From Alloalcanivorax dieselolei B5 (GTDB taxonomy: Bacteria > Pseudomonadota > Gammaproteobacteria > Pseudomonadales > Alcanivoracaceae): DNA of 64,000 nucleotides. The stretch lies in NCBI RefSeq assembly GCF_000300005.1, contig NC_018691.1, positions 3,906,001 through 3,970,000 on the forward strand, read 5' to 3'. Every line of letters begins with the position of its first letter. Position 1 is the first letter of the stretch. The translations under genes were made by a program, and so were the position numbers. Under the pieces are notes generated by a model. That model was given only the letters and a program-made list of their open reading frames with translations, did no database searches and had not been told where the DNA came from. Shown in pieces: positions 1-9,339 of the stretch.

Positions 1-311
1 CCGCCAGCCGTCAGGAAATCTTCGGCCCGGTGCTCTCGGTGCTGCCCTACGACGACGCCGATCAGGCGCTGACCATTCTCAACGACACCGAATACGGGCT
101 CACTTCCAGCCTGTTCTCGGATTCCCATGCGCTGATCCAGCGCTTCCTGGACGAAAGCCGCAACGGAATGCTGCACGTGAACAACGGCACGGTGCCGGAC
201 GTGAACATGCCGTTCGGCGGCATGAAGCATTCCGGGCTGGGCGCTTACTCGGTGGGGGCTTCGGCGTCCGCCTTCTACACCATCGAACAGGCCGCTTACC
301 TGGCCTGGTAA
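1..311 (+). CDS. Aldehyde dehydrogenase, C-terminal part (cut by window start)
   Basis: The frame is open from base 3 and ends at TAA 309-311, giving about 102 residues of an NAD(P)-dependent aldehyde dehydrogenase that would oxidise an aldehyde to a carboxylate in the cytoplasm. It starts in the family motif EIFGPVLSV and carries the late motif PFGGMKHSGLG typical of the ALDH C-terminal region. The catalytic Cys and Glu lie upstream of the window. The TRAP genes follow on the same strand after about 20 bases, so it probably belongs to the same catabolic operon. Family assignment is firm; the substrate is unknown. Confidence 0.9.
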   Translation, partial: ASRQEIFGPVLSVLPYDDADQALTILNDTEYGLTSSLFSDSHALIQRFLDESRNGMLHVNNGTVPDVNMPFGGMKHSGLGAYSVGASASAFYTIEQAAYLAW

Positions 312-331
312 ATAACAACAGGGTGATAATC

Positions 332-1387
332 ATGAGAACAATCGCCAAACTGGCTGTGCTGGCCACCGTTTTATTGACCAACCCGGTGGCCGCCGACACC
401 CCCAATCCGTTCGACTACCGGTCGGTGCCCAAGGAAGGTGATCAGATCACCATGCGGCTGGCCCACTCCCTGAATATGGAGTGGAGTTCGCAAACCGTGG
501 CGCTGAAACGCTTCGCGGAACTGGTCGCCATCTACACCGACAACCGCATCCGCCCGGTGATCTTTCCAGGCTCGCAGTTGGGCAGCGAAAAGGAAATGCT
601 GCAGCAGGCCCGTCAGGGCGTCATCCAGGTGACGATTCCCGCCACCAACAACATGGCCCAGGTAGCGCCCAGCCTGAACGTGCTGCTGCTACCCTATCTC
701 ACCCAGAGCACCGAGGAATCCAACTACCTGCTGGACCACATCACACCGGTGCTGCAACCGCGGGTGATCGAGGAAGCGGGTGTCCGCATTATCGGCTGGG
801 AAAATACCGGCTGGCGGCATTTCTTCTACAACGCCCCGGAGCCCATCGAAACCCCGGCGGATCTGGCGCCGCTGAAAATGCGCGTGCCGCCCAACGCGAT
901 CATGCTCGGCACCTATAAATCCTGGAATGCGTCGCCGGCGCCGATCGCCTGGAACGAACTCTACAGCGCCCTGCAGCAAGGTGTGGTGGAAGGCGGCGAC
1001 AGCCCGGTGAGCGACATTATCGGCATGAAGTTCGACGAAGTGATCGGACGCATTTCACGGCTGCACTACACCATCCTCACCCACCCCATCGTGGTGTCCG
1101 AGCGCTGGTTCCAGGACCTGGCGCCGGACTTGCAGAAAGCAGTATTGCGAGCTGGTCGCGAAACCACGAAATACGTGCGCTGGTGGCAGCCACTGGACGA
1201 GGCCCGCTGGTGGAAGCTGGCCGAGGAAGCCGGCGTCGAGATCACCGACATCAAGAACGAGACGCCCTGGGCGGAAAAAGCCCGCGCGGCCTGGCCCCAC
1301 TATTACCCCCTGATCGGCAAGGACGGTGAGGACCTGACCAAGAAAGCGCTGGACATCCTCGAGTCCTATAAAGCGAGCAATCAATAA
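332..1387 (+). CDS. TRAP transporter substrate-binding protein (DctP family)
   Basis: This is the periplasmic binding component of a tripartite ATP-independent transporter, which captures a carboxylate-type ligand and delivers it to the DctQM membrane pair. About 351 residues. An N-terminal signal peptide is visible (MRTIAKLAVLATVLL, then Ala-rich, with cleavage probably after VAA). DctP features include GSQLGSEKEMLQQ and the region around RVPPNAIMLGTYKSWNASP. I chose ATG 332 because an AGGG ribosome site lies 8 bases upstream; a GTG at 323 is in frame but less well placed. dctQ and dctM follow directly. The ligand cannot be told from sequence alone; neighbouring acyl-CoA ligase and dehydrogenase genes suggest an organic acid. 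Confidence 0.92.
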   Translation: MRTIAKLAVLATVLLTNPVAADTPNPFDYRSVPKEGDQITMRLAHSLNMEWSSQTVALKRFAELVAIYTDNRIRPVIFPGSQLGSEKEMLQQARQGVIQVTIPATNNMAQVAPSLNVLLLPYLTQSTEESNYLLDHITPVLQPRVIEEAGVRIIGWENTGWRHFFYNAPEPIETPADLAPLKMRVPPNAIMLGTYKSWNASPAPIAWNELYSALQQGVVEGGDSPVSDIIGMKFDEVIGRISRLHYTILTHPIVVSERWFQDLAPDLQKAVLRAGRETTKYVRWWQPLDEARWWKLAEEAGVEITDIKNETPWAEKARAAWPHYYPLIGKDGEDLTKKALDILESYKASNQ

Positions 1388-1442
1388 AACAATTCAGCCC
1401 GCGGTCAGGACGGCGCAGGCCGTTCCGACGGGAGACAAACTT

Positions 1443-1916
1443 ATGTACAACCTGTTGAGAAAGTCCCAATTGGCGCTGTGCCACGCGTTGCTGTCGGGCA
1501 TGGTGCTGGCGCTGCTGCTGCAGATCTTCGGCCGCAGTTTCAACGCCGGCCTGGAATGGACCGAGGAACTGTCCCGGTTCGCCTTTATCTCCTTCGTCTT
1601 TATCAGCGCCAGTTACTCCTCGCTGACCAGAGCGGACCTGCGCATCGGCGTCTTCGCCGACTGGCTGAGCCGGCGCCTGGGGCGGGGGCCGGTGGAAATC
1701 ATGACCACGGCCCTGCTGCTGTTGTTTGACGTGCTGATGATCATCTACTGCTATCGCAACGTCATCGACGGCATTAAATACCCCAGTGTGTCGCCGGTGC
1801 TCGGTTTCAATACCAACTATCTGTTCGTGGTGTTGATCCTGGCGTTCGTGCTATCGGCGCTGGGCCGGCTGTTCGGCCGCAACGCTGGTGGCGAGGTCGG
1901 GGAGGGTCTGGCATGA
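1443..1916 (+). CDS. TRAP transporter small permease (DctQ family)
   Basis: A 157-residue inner-membrane protein with four hydrophobic segments, the usual DctQ layout. It includes the characteristic stretch NAGLEWTEELSRFAFISFVF near residues 35-55. A GGAG ribosome site precedes ATG 1443. The stop overlaps the dctM start by 4 bases, indicating translational coupling. It forms the membrane complex with the large permease and works with the binding protein encoded just upstream, using an ion gradient to import the ligand. Confidence 0.9.
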   Translation: MYNLLRKSQLALCHALLSGMVLALLLQIFGRSFNAGLEWTEELSRFAFISFVFISASYSSLTRADLRIGVFADWLSRRLGRGPVEIMTTALLLLFDVLMIIYCYRNVIDGIKYPSVSPVLGFNTNYLFVVLILAFVLSALGRLFGRNAGGEVGEGLA

Positions 1917-3214
1917 CTACCGTGCAATGGGTACTGATCATTATGCTGCCGGCACTGCTGCTGCTCGGCGTGCCGATCTACGCGGCGCTCGGTCTGACTG
2001 GCTTCGCCGCCGCCTGGTTTCTCGGCGCCGACCTGGTGTTCGCCGCGCAGAGTATTTTCAACGGCGTGGACAACTTCGCGCTGCTGGCGATTCCCGCCTT
2101 TATCCTGGCCGGCAACATTATGGAGAAAGGCGGCCTGACCCACGACATCATTCGTATCTTCCGGCGCATGTTCGGGCACATCCCCGGCAGCCTCGGCATG
2201 GTGACGATTCTGTCGTGCATGTTCTTCGCCGCGATTTCCGGCTCCGGCCCGGGCACCGTGGCGGCGATCGGGTCGATCATGATTCCGTCCATGGTGCGTT
2301 ACGGCTACCCGGCACCCTACGCGGCCTCGGTCACCGCCACTGGCGGCACTCTGGGCATCCTGATTCCCCCCAGTAACCCGATGATCATCTACGCCATCAT
2401 CGCCAATGTGTCGATCGCCGACGTATTCGCCGCCGGTCTGCTGCCCGGGCTGTTGATGGGCGTGGTGCTGGTATTCACCGCCTATGTGATGGCCAAACGT
2501 TCCGGTGCCGTGGTCAATCCGGTGCATGAGCAGGAGGACGAGAACGAGAGCCTGGGCGCGTTGATCTGGCACGCCAAATTCGCCCTGTTTTTGCCGGTGC
2601 TGATTCTTGGCGGCATCTACTCGGGCCTGTTCACCCCGGTGGAGGCTTCGGTGGTGGCGGTCTTTTACGCGCTGGTGGTGGCCCGTTTCGTGTATCGACA
2701 ACTGGACGCCCGGGCACTGCACGAAGCCTTCGAGCAGACCCACCGCATCTCCGGCGCGCTGATGATCGTGGTCGCCTGCTCAGCGCTGCTGGCCAAGGTG
2801 ATCACCCTGGAAACCATTCCACAGCAGATCTCCGTGGCCATGTCCGGTGTCTCCACCAATCCGCTGGTGATTCTGCTGTGGATCAACGTGTTCCTGATCC
2901 TGGTGGGCACCTTCATGGAAACCATGTCGGCGATCATCATCCTGGCGCCGATCCTAGTGCCGCTGGTCACCGCCTTCGGCATCAACCCGGTGCACTTCGG
3001 CATCATTCTGGTGACCAATATCCAGATCGCCTTCCTGACACCGCCGCTGGGGGTCAACCTGTTCGTGTCCAGTCAGATTTCCGGGGTACCTGTGGAGAAG
3101 ATCATTCGCAGCATCTGGCCGTTCCTGCTGGCCCTGCTGGGGGTGCTGGCACTGGTGACCTTGTTCCCTCAACTCAGTCTCGCACTGCCGGAACTGCTCC
3201 GGTCTCTACGCTGA
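1913..3214 (+). CDS. TRAP transporter large permease (DctM family)
   Basis: A 433-residue polytopic inner-membrane protein, the ion-coupled translocation subunit of the TRAP system. Typical DctM signatures are AISGSGPGTVAAIGSIMIP near residue 105, the PPSNPMIIYA segment near 150, and FLTPPLGVNLFVSSQISG near 370. Length is normal for the family. It is the last gene of the dctPQM set; about 165 bases without a gene separate it from the acyl-CoA ligase. Confidence 0.93.
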   Translation: MTTVQWVLIIMLPALLLLGVPIYAALGLTGFAAAWFLGADLVFAAQSIFNGVDNFALLAIPAFILAGNIMEKGGLTHDIIRIFRRMFGHIPGSLGMVTILSCMFFAAISGSGPGTVAAIGSIMIPSMVRYGYPAPYAASVTATGGTLGILIPPSNPMIIYAIIANVSIADVFAAGLLPGLLMGVVLVFTAYVMAKRSGAVVNPVHEQEDENESLGALIWHAKFALFLPVLILGGIYSGLFTPVEASVVAVFYALVVARFVYRQLDARALHEAFEQTHRISGALMIVVACSALLAKVITLETIPQQISVAMSGVSTNPLVILLWINVFLILVGTFMETMSAIIILAPILVPLVTAFGINPVHFGIILVTNIQIAFLTPPLGVNLFVSSQISGVPVEKIIRSIWPFLLALLGVLALVTLFPQLSLALPELLRSLR

Positions 3215-3378
3215 TTCAGCCCCGCGGCGTTCTCATGGGGACGCCGCCTCCCCTCCCTCGAAACCACCGCTTCGTCGGTTCCGACGATGCTCACCCGCTG
3301 CCGCCCTCGCTAACGTAATACACCGACCCATCCGGCTCTCCGCCTGCCGCCCGACAACGACAACAATCAGGTGCCTCC

Positions 3379-4938
3379 ATGACCGTCCCGCTGATGACGC
3401 TGAAATCCCTGTACACCGGTGCTCTGGCCCGTTTCGCGGACCGCTGCGCGCTGACCATGGGGGGGCACAGCCTCAGTTACGCCGAGCTGCAGCGCGGCAG
3501 CTTTCAGGTCGGCAACGCCCTCATCGACCTCGGCGTCACCCCCGGCACCCGGGTGGCGCTCGCCATGGCCAATTGCCTGGAGTTCGCGGTGGCGGCCCAG
3601 GGGGTGATTCAGGCCGGCGCCACCCGGGTGGCTTTGAACAGCATGCTCAGCGACGATGAGGTGCTCTATATTCTGGCGGACTCCAACACCCGGGTGGCCA
3701 TCGTCGATGCTCAGCGTTTCGAGCTGCTCTCCCGTCACCGCGATCGCCTGCCGGAGCTGGAACAGGTGATCGCACTCGGACCGACGCGGGATTGCCCGTC
3801 GGACATGATGCCCTGGGATGATTTTCTCGCCTCCGGCAAGCCGGAGTACACCGACGTCAACGTGACACCGGATGATCTGGCCTTCATTCCCTACACCGGC
3901 GGCACCACGGGCAAGCCCAAGGGCGTCCTGCACAACCAACAAAACATTTATCTGAATCTGCTTTCCCACCAGATGGAGCTGGCACTGCAGGACGACGAGC
4001 GCTTCCTGCTTACCTCGCCTCTGCCCCATGCCGCTGGGAGTATCCTGATGGTCGGGTTGCTGAAAGGGGCTACCCATTACATCGAACCCGGATTCGATCC
4101 CGCCACCGTGATCCGCCGCATCAGCGAGGACAAGGTCACTCTCACCTTCATGGTACCCACCATGATTTACCGGCTGCTGGACTGGCTGGAGGCCAATCCG
4201 GAGCCCCGTCCGGATCTGAGTTCGCTGCGCACCATGCTGTACGGCGCCGCCCCGATCACGGTGGAGCGTCTGACTCAGGGCCTGGAAACCTTCGGGCCGG
4301 TGTTCATGCAGCTCTACGGCCAGTCGGAAGCGCCCAACTTTATCACCCGGTTGCGCCGGGAGGACCACAACCCGGCCCATCCGGAGCGGCTGCTCAGTTG
4401 CGGTCAGGCCGCGACCATGAGTCAGGTCCGTATCGTCGATGACAACGGGAAACCGGTGCCCGCGGGGGAAAGCGGCGAAGTGGCGGCACGCACGCCGTAC
4501 AACATGCTCGGTTATCATGGCCTGCCGGAGAAAAGCGCCGAAACGCTGGTGGACGGCTGGCTGCACACCGGCGACATCGGACGGATGGACGCGGACGGTT
4601 ATCTGTACCTGCTGGACCGCAAGAACGACATGATCATCAGCGGCGGCATGAACGTGTACACCTCGGAGGTGGAGAACGCCATCCAGCCGTACCCCGGTGT
4701 CGGCCAGGTGGCGGTGGTCGGCCTGCCCGATCCAGACTGGGGCGAGGCGGTGACCGCGTTCGTGGTCCCCGATGCCGGCGCCGAGCTGGACCTGGAAGCC
4801 CTGCTGCGCCACTGCAAAGGCGCGCTGTCCAAGTACAAGGTCCCCAAACAGATCCATCTGCTCGACAGCCTGCCGCTCACCGCTTACGGCAAACTGGACA
4901 AGAAAGCCCTTCGCCAGCAATGGGCGGCTGCTGTCTAG
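3379..4938 (+). CDS. AMP-dependent acyl-CoA synthetase/ligase
   Basis: Class I adenylate-forming enzyme, 519 residues, expected to activate a carboxylic acid with ATP and CoA to the acyl-CoA. The P-loop-like motif YTGGTTGKPKG lies near residue 171, the A5 region YGQSEAPNF near 315, the DGWLHTGDIGRMD motif near 392 and the hinge LDRKNDMIISGGMNVY near 412. The C-terminal catalytic lysine is in the SLPLTAYGKLDKKALR tail. Lying between a TRAP importer and an SDR, it plausibly activates the imported acid or a product of its oxidation. The substrate is not predictable from what I can see. Confidence 0.9.
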   Translation: MTVPLMTLKSLYTGALARFADRCALTMGGHSLSYAELQRGSFQVGNALIDLGVTPGTRVALAMANCLEFAVAAQGVIQAGATRVALNSMLSDDEVLYILADSNTRVAIVDAQRFELLSRHRDRLPELEQVIALGPTRDCPSDMMPWDDFLASGKPEYTDVNVTPDDLAFIPYTGGTTGKPKGVLHNQQNIYLNLLSHQMELALQDDERFLLTSPLPHAAGSILMVGLLKGATHYIEPGFDPATVIRRISEDKVTLTFMVPTMIYRLLDWLEANPEPRPDLSSLRTMLYGAAPITVERLTQGLETFGPVFMQLYGQSEAPNFITRLRREDHNPAHPERLLSCGQAATMSQVRIVDDNGKPVPAGESGEVAARTPYNMLGYHGLPEKSAETLVDGWLHTGDIGRMDADGYLYLLDRKNDMIISGGMNVYTSEVENAIQPYPGVGQVAVVGLPDPDWGEAVTAFVVPDAGAELDLEALLRHCKGALSKYKVPKQIHLLDSLPLTAYGKLDKKALRQQWAAAV

Positions 4939-4982
4939 AGACTGCCGGCTTGGAGGCTGAAGCCACGGCAGTGACTGATTAT

Positions 4983-5032
4983 TGGTCTTGGAGATATGAA
5001 TTCGCGCTGTATTCGCTGCCAAGGCAGCGAAT
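4983..5032 (-). repeat. Short interspersed palindromic element (REP-like), with conserved tail
   Basis: A perfect 10-bp inverted repeat (ATTCGCTGCC, AA, GGCAGCGAAT at 5011-5032). Reading the minus strand, it is followed by a tail ending ATATCTCCAAGACC (4983-4996), which resembles the tails of the elements at 7181-7296 and 15763-15875. It lies between the acyl-CoA ligase and the SDR. Its TTCGCTGCC arm also occurs in the I-F CRISPR repeat, which I regard as coincidence. Confidence 0.55.
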
Positions 5033-5077
5033 TGGCGTGTGGCGCAAACATCGTGAACCTGCAAGAGAGGTCCAAGC

Positions 5078-5863
5078 ATGAGTAGCCTCACCGAATTGAG
5101 CCGTTCCCTGAACGGTGCCCGGGTCCTGGTGACCGGTGGCGCCAGCGGCATGGGACGAGCCACCGCCCGGGTGTTCGCCAGCGAGGGCGCGCGGGTTGCC
5201 GTTACCGACCGCGATGGTGACGGCGCCGGGCAGGTCGCCATGGAGATTCGCGACGCGGGTTTCCAGGCGCAAAGCTGGACCCTGGACGTGAGCGACGCCG
5301 CGGCGATCGAAGCGGTCACCGCCGAGGTGGCCGAAGCCTTTGGCGGCCTGGACATTCTCATCAACAATGCCGGGGTCTCCGGCTTCACCGCCATCTCGTC
5401 CTTGGCGGACGACTACGAGGCCACGTGGCACACCAGCCTGTCGATTCTGCTGACCGCCCAGCAACGCCTGGTGCGGGCCGCGCTGCCCCACCTGCGGGGC
5501 TCGCACCATCCCCGCATTGTCAATATCGCTTCCACCGAAGCGCTCGGCGCCACCGCCGAGAACAGCGCCTATGCCGCGGCCAAGGCCGGCGTCACCGGCC
5601 TGACCCGCGCCCTGGCGGTGGAGCTGGGCAAGGAAGGCATCACCGTCAATTGCATCTGCCCCGGCCCCATCGACACCGATATGACCGCGCGGATCGCGGA
5701 CGAGCACAAGGCCATTTTCGCCAGACGGCGAACCGCTTTGCGACGCTATGGCGCCCCGGAAGAAGTGGCGCACATGACCGTCAGCCTGTGCCTGCCGGCG
5801 GCGTCCTACCTCACCGGCGCGGTGATTCCGGTGGACGGCGGTCTGATGGCACGCAACGCGTGA
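5078..5863 (+). CDS. Short-chain dehydrogenase/reductase (SDR)
   Basis: Classical SDR of 261 residues. The nucleotide-binding motif TGGASGMG lies near residue 20, NNAG near 98, the catalytic Ser region IVNIAS near 148, and the catalytic YAAAK at Y165/K169. The C-terminal LTGAVIPVDGGLMA stretch is typical of FabG-like enzymes. An AGAGAGG ribosome site precedes ATG 5078. It probably oxidises an alcohol or 3-hydroxyacyl intermediate of the pathway encoded around it. Exact substrate unknown. Confidence 0.9.
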   Translation: MSSLTELSRSLNGARVLVTGGASGMGRATARVFASEGARVAVTDRDGDGAGQVAMEIRDAGFQAQSWTLDVSDAAAIEAVTAEVAEAFGGLDILINNAGVSGFTAISSLADDYEATWHTSLSILLTAQQRLVRAALPHLRGSHHPRIVNIASTEALGATAENSAYAAAKAGVTGLTRALAVELGKEGITVNCICPGPIDTDMTARIADEHKAIFARRRTALRRYGAPEEVAHMTVSLCLPAASYLTGAVIPVDGGLMARNA

Positions 5864-5932
5864 TGGATAGGTTGCTTGTTTCGCTGATCACGCCGACCAT
5901 GCTGGCCCGGCCCCACCAGAGTGATTGCCCCA

Positions 5933-7138
5933 ATGCCGCGAACCGATAACAGGCCCAACCCTTTCGTCATGGCCGTGTCCGCCATGCTGGTGGCGCTGGT
6001 GGTGATTGTCTTCGCCCGCCTGGCCTACGGTCTGCTGTTGCCGGCCATGCGCGCCGATCTCGGGCTGAGCTACCGCCAGGCCGGCGCTCTGGGCACGGTC
6101 ACCGCCCTGGGTTATCTGCTGTTCGTATTGCTTGGCGGTCTCGCGGCCAGCCGCTGGGGCGCCCGCAATACGGTGATTTTCGGTCTTGCCGCGGTGACCG
6201 TCGGCTTCGCCGGGCTGGCCGCCGCCAGCGACTATATTCTGATCGTGGTGCTGATGGCCTTGCTCGGCTTCGGCACCGCGTTCTGCTTCGCGCCCACGGT
6301 GTCTCTGCTGGCCACCTGGTACCCGGAGCGGCGCGGAATGATGATCGGCTGCATGACCGCCGGCGTCGGCGCGGGGATTTTCTTCATCGGGCTGCTGGTA
6401 CCCTGGCTCTCCGATCTTTTCGGCGCGAACGGCTGGCGGGTGACCTGGGGGATTTTCGCCGCCGTTGCCGGCGCCGTCGGCTTACTGGTTCTGATGGCGG
6501 TGCGTGATCCGCCCGCCAGCGACGATGCCAACACGGCGCGGCCGCCCTCGGCGGACAAGTGGCTGATCTACCGGAATCCCCGGGTCATCATCATGGCGCT
6601 GGTGTACGGCATCATCGGCATGGTGTACATCACCCAGGCTCTGTTCATGGTCAGTTATGTGGTGGAATCCGGCTTCGACGAAACCATCGCGGGATGGCTG
6701 ATGGCGATGATGGGGTTGCTCTCCGTCCTCAGCGGCCCGTTATGGGGCTCGCTGTCGGACCGCTGGGGGCGCGGCAATACCCTGAGCCTGGCCATGTCGG
6801 TGGTGACCGTTGCCATGGCACTGCCACTGGTCGATCAGAGCCTGCCTCTGTTCATCGCCCATTTCTTCTTCATGGGCTGCGCGGTCAATGGGGTCTTCAC
6901 CCTGATCCAGGCCGCCAGTACCGACCAGGTGGCACCGCGTTACATTCCCATCGCGTTCAGTTATGTCACCCTGTTCTTCGCCGGCGGACAACTTATCGGC
7001 CCGGCGGTGGCGGGCTGGCTGATCGAAACGCCGGGAGGCTTCCCGCTCGCCATCGGCTTTACCTGCTTCTGGCTGATCGTCGGCTTGTTTCTGACTCAGC
7101 GTATTCGCCGGTTCCCGGCTGATGTGGCGGTGTCCTGA
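5933..7138 (+). CDS. MFS transporter
   Basis: A major facilitator superfamily permease of about 401 residues with 12 predicted membrane segments. The loop motif GGLAASRWGARNTV lies between segments 2 and 3, and its second-half counterpart is GPLWGSLSDRWGRGNTL. It is likely a single-polypeptide carrier for a small organic anion related to the catabolic cluster. The start is uncertain: GTG 5921 is in frame and neither start has a strong ribosome site. A REP-type element lies 40 bases after the stop, marking the end of the cluster. Confidence 0.85.
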   Translation: MPRTDNRPNPFVMAVSAMLVALVVIVFARLAYGLLLPAMRADLGLSYRQAGALGTVTALGYLLFVLLGGLAASRWGARNTVIFGLAAVTVGFAGLAAASDYILIVVLMALLGFGTAFCFAPTVSLLATWYPERRGMMIGCMTAGVGAGIFFIGLLVPWLSDLFGANGWRVTWGIFAAVAGAVGLLVLMAVRDPPASDDANTARPPSADKWLIYRNPRVIIMALVYGIIGMVYITQALFMVSYVVESGFDETIAGWLMAMMGLLSVLSGPLWGSLSDRWGRGNTLSLAMSVVTVAMALPLVDQSLPLFIAHFFFMGCAVNGVFTLIQAASTDQVAPRYIPIAFSYVTLFFAGGQLIGPAVAGWLIETPGGFPLAIGFTCFWLIVGLFLTQRIRRFPADVAVS

Positions 7139-7180
7139 AGACCGCTTAAACACATCGCTTCCCACAGCGGGTACTACGAA

Positions 7181-7296
7181 GCCGCTGTAGGAGCTTGCCC
7201 TGCAAGCGAATGGGCACCCATTTCCAAAAGGAAATTCGCTTGCAGGGCAAGCTCCTACAGCGGCCTTGTAGCAACCTTTGAGTTTATGTCTCCAAG
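7181..7296. repeat. BIME/REP-like interspersed element with a perfect 31-bp inverted repeat
   Basis: Bases 7181-7211 and 7234-7264 are perfect reverse complements (31 bp), separated by 22 bases. The arm contains the CTGTAGGAGC...TGCAAGCGAAT pattern typical of REP sequences in pseudomonads and relatives. It is followed by a 32-base tail (7265-7296, ending TCTCCAAG) that recurs with changes at 15841-15875. It sits between convergent units, the MFS gene (+) and the sulfatase gene (-), where it could act as a bidirectional terminator or RNA stabiliser. Confidence 0.8.
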
Positions 7297-7301
7297 CCGC
7301 A

Positions 7302-9296
7302 CTAAGGCCGATTATGGTGGAGCATATAACGCCCCGCCTGATACAGCCCTTCCAGCAGTTCCTTGCGGTCCTGGAACACCTCCGGCTGGTCCACGCCGAC
7401 ATCCGCTTCCAGGCGCGGATCCTTCAGATCGTAAAGCCGCGCGTTGTCACCGTCGTAGTACATGCTCAGGTGATAATCCTCGCCAACCAGGCCGATTAAC
7501 GGCCGGTGGGAACGGTCACCGCCAAAGGTGATCGCGTATGAGGGGCCCTCGATATCCAGCAGATCCCGCCCCATGGTGCGGTTCTCATACGGCAGCCCGA
7601 CCAGCCCCAGCGCCATCGGCATGATATCCACCAGGCTGGCGGGGCGCTCAATCACCCGGTGCTCACCAATGACGTCCGGGCCGTAGATGATCAACGGCAC
7701 ATGATGCTTGTCCAGCAGCAGGGACTCGCTGTAACCCATGTGTTGGGATGGCTCGGAGCGGTCGTTATGGTCGCCGTACAGAATGAAGATGGTGTTGTCC
7801 GCGTAATGGGAATTAGCCACCAGGTCATTCAGGTAGTAACCGATGTTGTAGTCCAACAGGCGCACCGCGTTGTACTGATCGTTGCCGAGGAAGCTGTGCT
7901 GGCGCACTTTGTCTTCCGGCGGATTGATCACCTCGAAGTTGGAATCATCATCGGGAATGGTGAACGGCCGATGGTTGCCGGCGGTCTGGATGAAGGCAAT
8001 GAACGGCTTGTCCGGATCCAGTTGGTCCAGGCGCTGGTGAGCGGCCTTGAACAGATCCCGGTCCGAGATGCCCCAGACATCAATGTTGGGGGCGTCGTAG
8101 TCTCCGGCCTCCCACAACTCCAGATCCTGAATGTTGTTCTTCAATACGCCACGGATATTGGCCCAGCCGGCGGAACCGCCTATGAAATAGAGGCGCTCGT
8201 AGCCTTTAAAAGCGTTGACCAGGGTGTACTGATTGACGATCTGCGGATCCCGGGATGCGGTGGAGCCACCCCAGGTAATGTCGGGAATCCCGGTCACCAG
8301 ACCAAACACGGTGCGGGCGGTACCGCTGGAGGGCACCATGAAATTGGGGAAGAACAGCCCCTCATTACCGAGACGGTCCAGATTGGGCGTGGCTTCCATG
8401 GGGTTGCCAAACAGCCCCATGCGGTTGGCGCCCATGGATTCCAGGTGAATCAGAACCACATTGGGTGGCCGTTGCGGTGCCTGCCCCGGCACCGACCGGG
8501 CGAACGTCATGGTCTCGGGGTCCGGATTGCTCACCCCCAGGTATTCCGCCACCCGTTGATAGCGCTGCGCCAGCAGCTCATCGTCATGTTCCCGGGTACC
8601 GGTGGTGTAGGTGTCGTAAAAGAAAATCGCCGGGTTCAACCCCAGGGACGCCACCTGCAGATTGTTGGAAAAGTAGGCGTCACTCCAGCGCAGCGGCACG
8701 GTGCCGGTTTGCCCCATGATCCCCAGAGCGTACAGATAGATACCCAACGCCACGGCGATGGTGCCACCCAACCAGCCCCGCCCCGGCGCCGGGCGGCGCG
8801 CGAAGGCGGCAATCGGCTTGCGCCCCAACCAGGCTCCCACCGCCAGCGTCACCAGCAGCAGCAGCGCCAGCCAGACCACCGGGTAGCTCTCCCACACCAT
8901 CTGCAGGGAATCCCCACGGTTGGTCAGGAAACGCAACACAGAGCTGTTCAGGCGTTCTTCCAGATAGCTGTAGTGGGCGAAATCCGCGATGTAAACGAAA
9001 CAGGCCACGGCGGAGGCCAGAGCCAGCCAGGCCACCGCCAGTTTGCGGGCCAGCTGTCCGCGGCGCAGACCGAACAGGCCCGGCAGCAGGCTGAGAATGG
9101 CCACCGGCAGAACAATCAGCAGGGCCAAACGCAAGTCGAAGCGGACACCAATGCCGAAGGCATGCCAGAGTTCTTGCGAAGGCAGTTCCAGGCCGGAAAG
9201 GAAAAACCAGAAGAACGCCCCCCTCAGTACCACGAAAACCAGGAAGAACGCGGCAACCAGGCTCAGGATCAATCGCACACGTGGCGAAAACAGCAT
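7302..9296 (-). CDS. LTA-synthase-like membrane sulfatase/phosphoglycerol transferase family protein
   Basis: A 664-residue inner-membrane protein: about five N-terminal membrane helices (to about residue 195), then a periplasmic alkaline-phosphatase-fold sulfatase domain from about 280. Visible active-site elements are NVVLIHLESMG (metal-binding Glu), the SSGTART stretch with the likely nucleophile Thr, and the late FILYGDHND metal-binding motif. In LtaS/OpgB-type proteins this fold moves phosphoglycerol or phosphoethanolamine groups between lipids and cell-surface polymers. It starts 43 bases after sspB on the same strand and could be co-transcribed. Family is clear; the transferred group and acceptor are not. 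Confidence 0.85.
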   Translation of the reverse strand: MLFSPRVRLILSLVAAFFLVFVVLRGAFFWFFLSGLELPSQELWHAFGIGVRFDLRLALLIVLPVAILSLLPGLFGLRRGQLARKLAVAWLALASAVACFVYIADFAHYSYLEERLNSSVLRFLTNRGDSLQMVWESYPVVWLALLLLVTLAVGAWLGRKPIAAFARRPAPGRGWLGGTIAVALGIYLYALGIMGQTGTVPLRWSDAYFSNNLQVASLGLNPAIFFYDTYTTGTREHDDELLAQRYQRVAEYLGVSNPDPETMTFARSVPGQAPQRPPNVVLIHLESMGANRMGLFGNPMEATPNLDRLGNEGLFFPNFMVPSSGTARTVFGLVTGIPDITWGGSTASRDPQIVNQYTLVNAFKGYERLYFIGGSAGWANIRGVLKNNIQDLELWEAGDYDAPNIDVWGISDRDLFKAAHQRLDQLDPDKPFIAFIQTAGNHRPFTIPDDDSNFEVINPPEDKVRQHSFLGNDQYNAVRLLDYNIGYYLNDLVANSHYADNTIFILYGDHNDRSEPSQHMGYSESLLLDKHHVPLIIYGPDVIGEHRVIERPASLVDIMPMALGLVGLPYENRTMGRDLLDIEGPSYAITFGGDRSHRPLIGLVGEDYHLSMYYDGDNARLYDLKDPRLEADVGVDQPEVFQDRKELLEGLYQAGRYMLHHNRP

Positions 9297-9339
9297 ACAG
9301 GCTCCACAATCAGATGCGGGTTGTCGGGGTCGGCGGCGC

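Noticed and set aside
5011-5032. A stray I-F CRISPR repeat (shared TTCGCTGCC).
   Set aside because: Only nine bases agree; the second half differs. The tail relates it to the REP-like elements instead.
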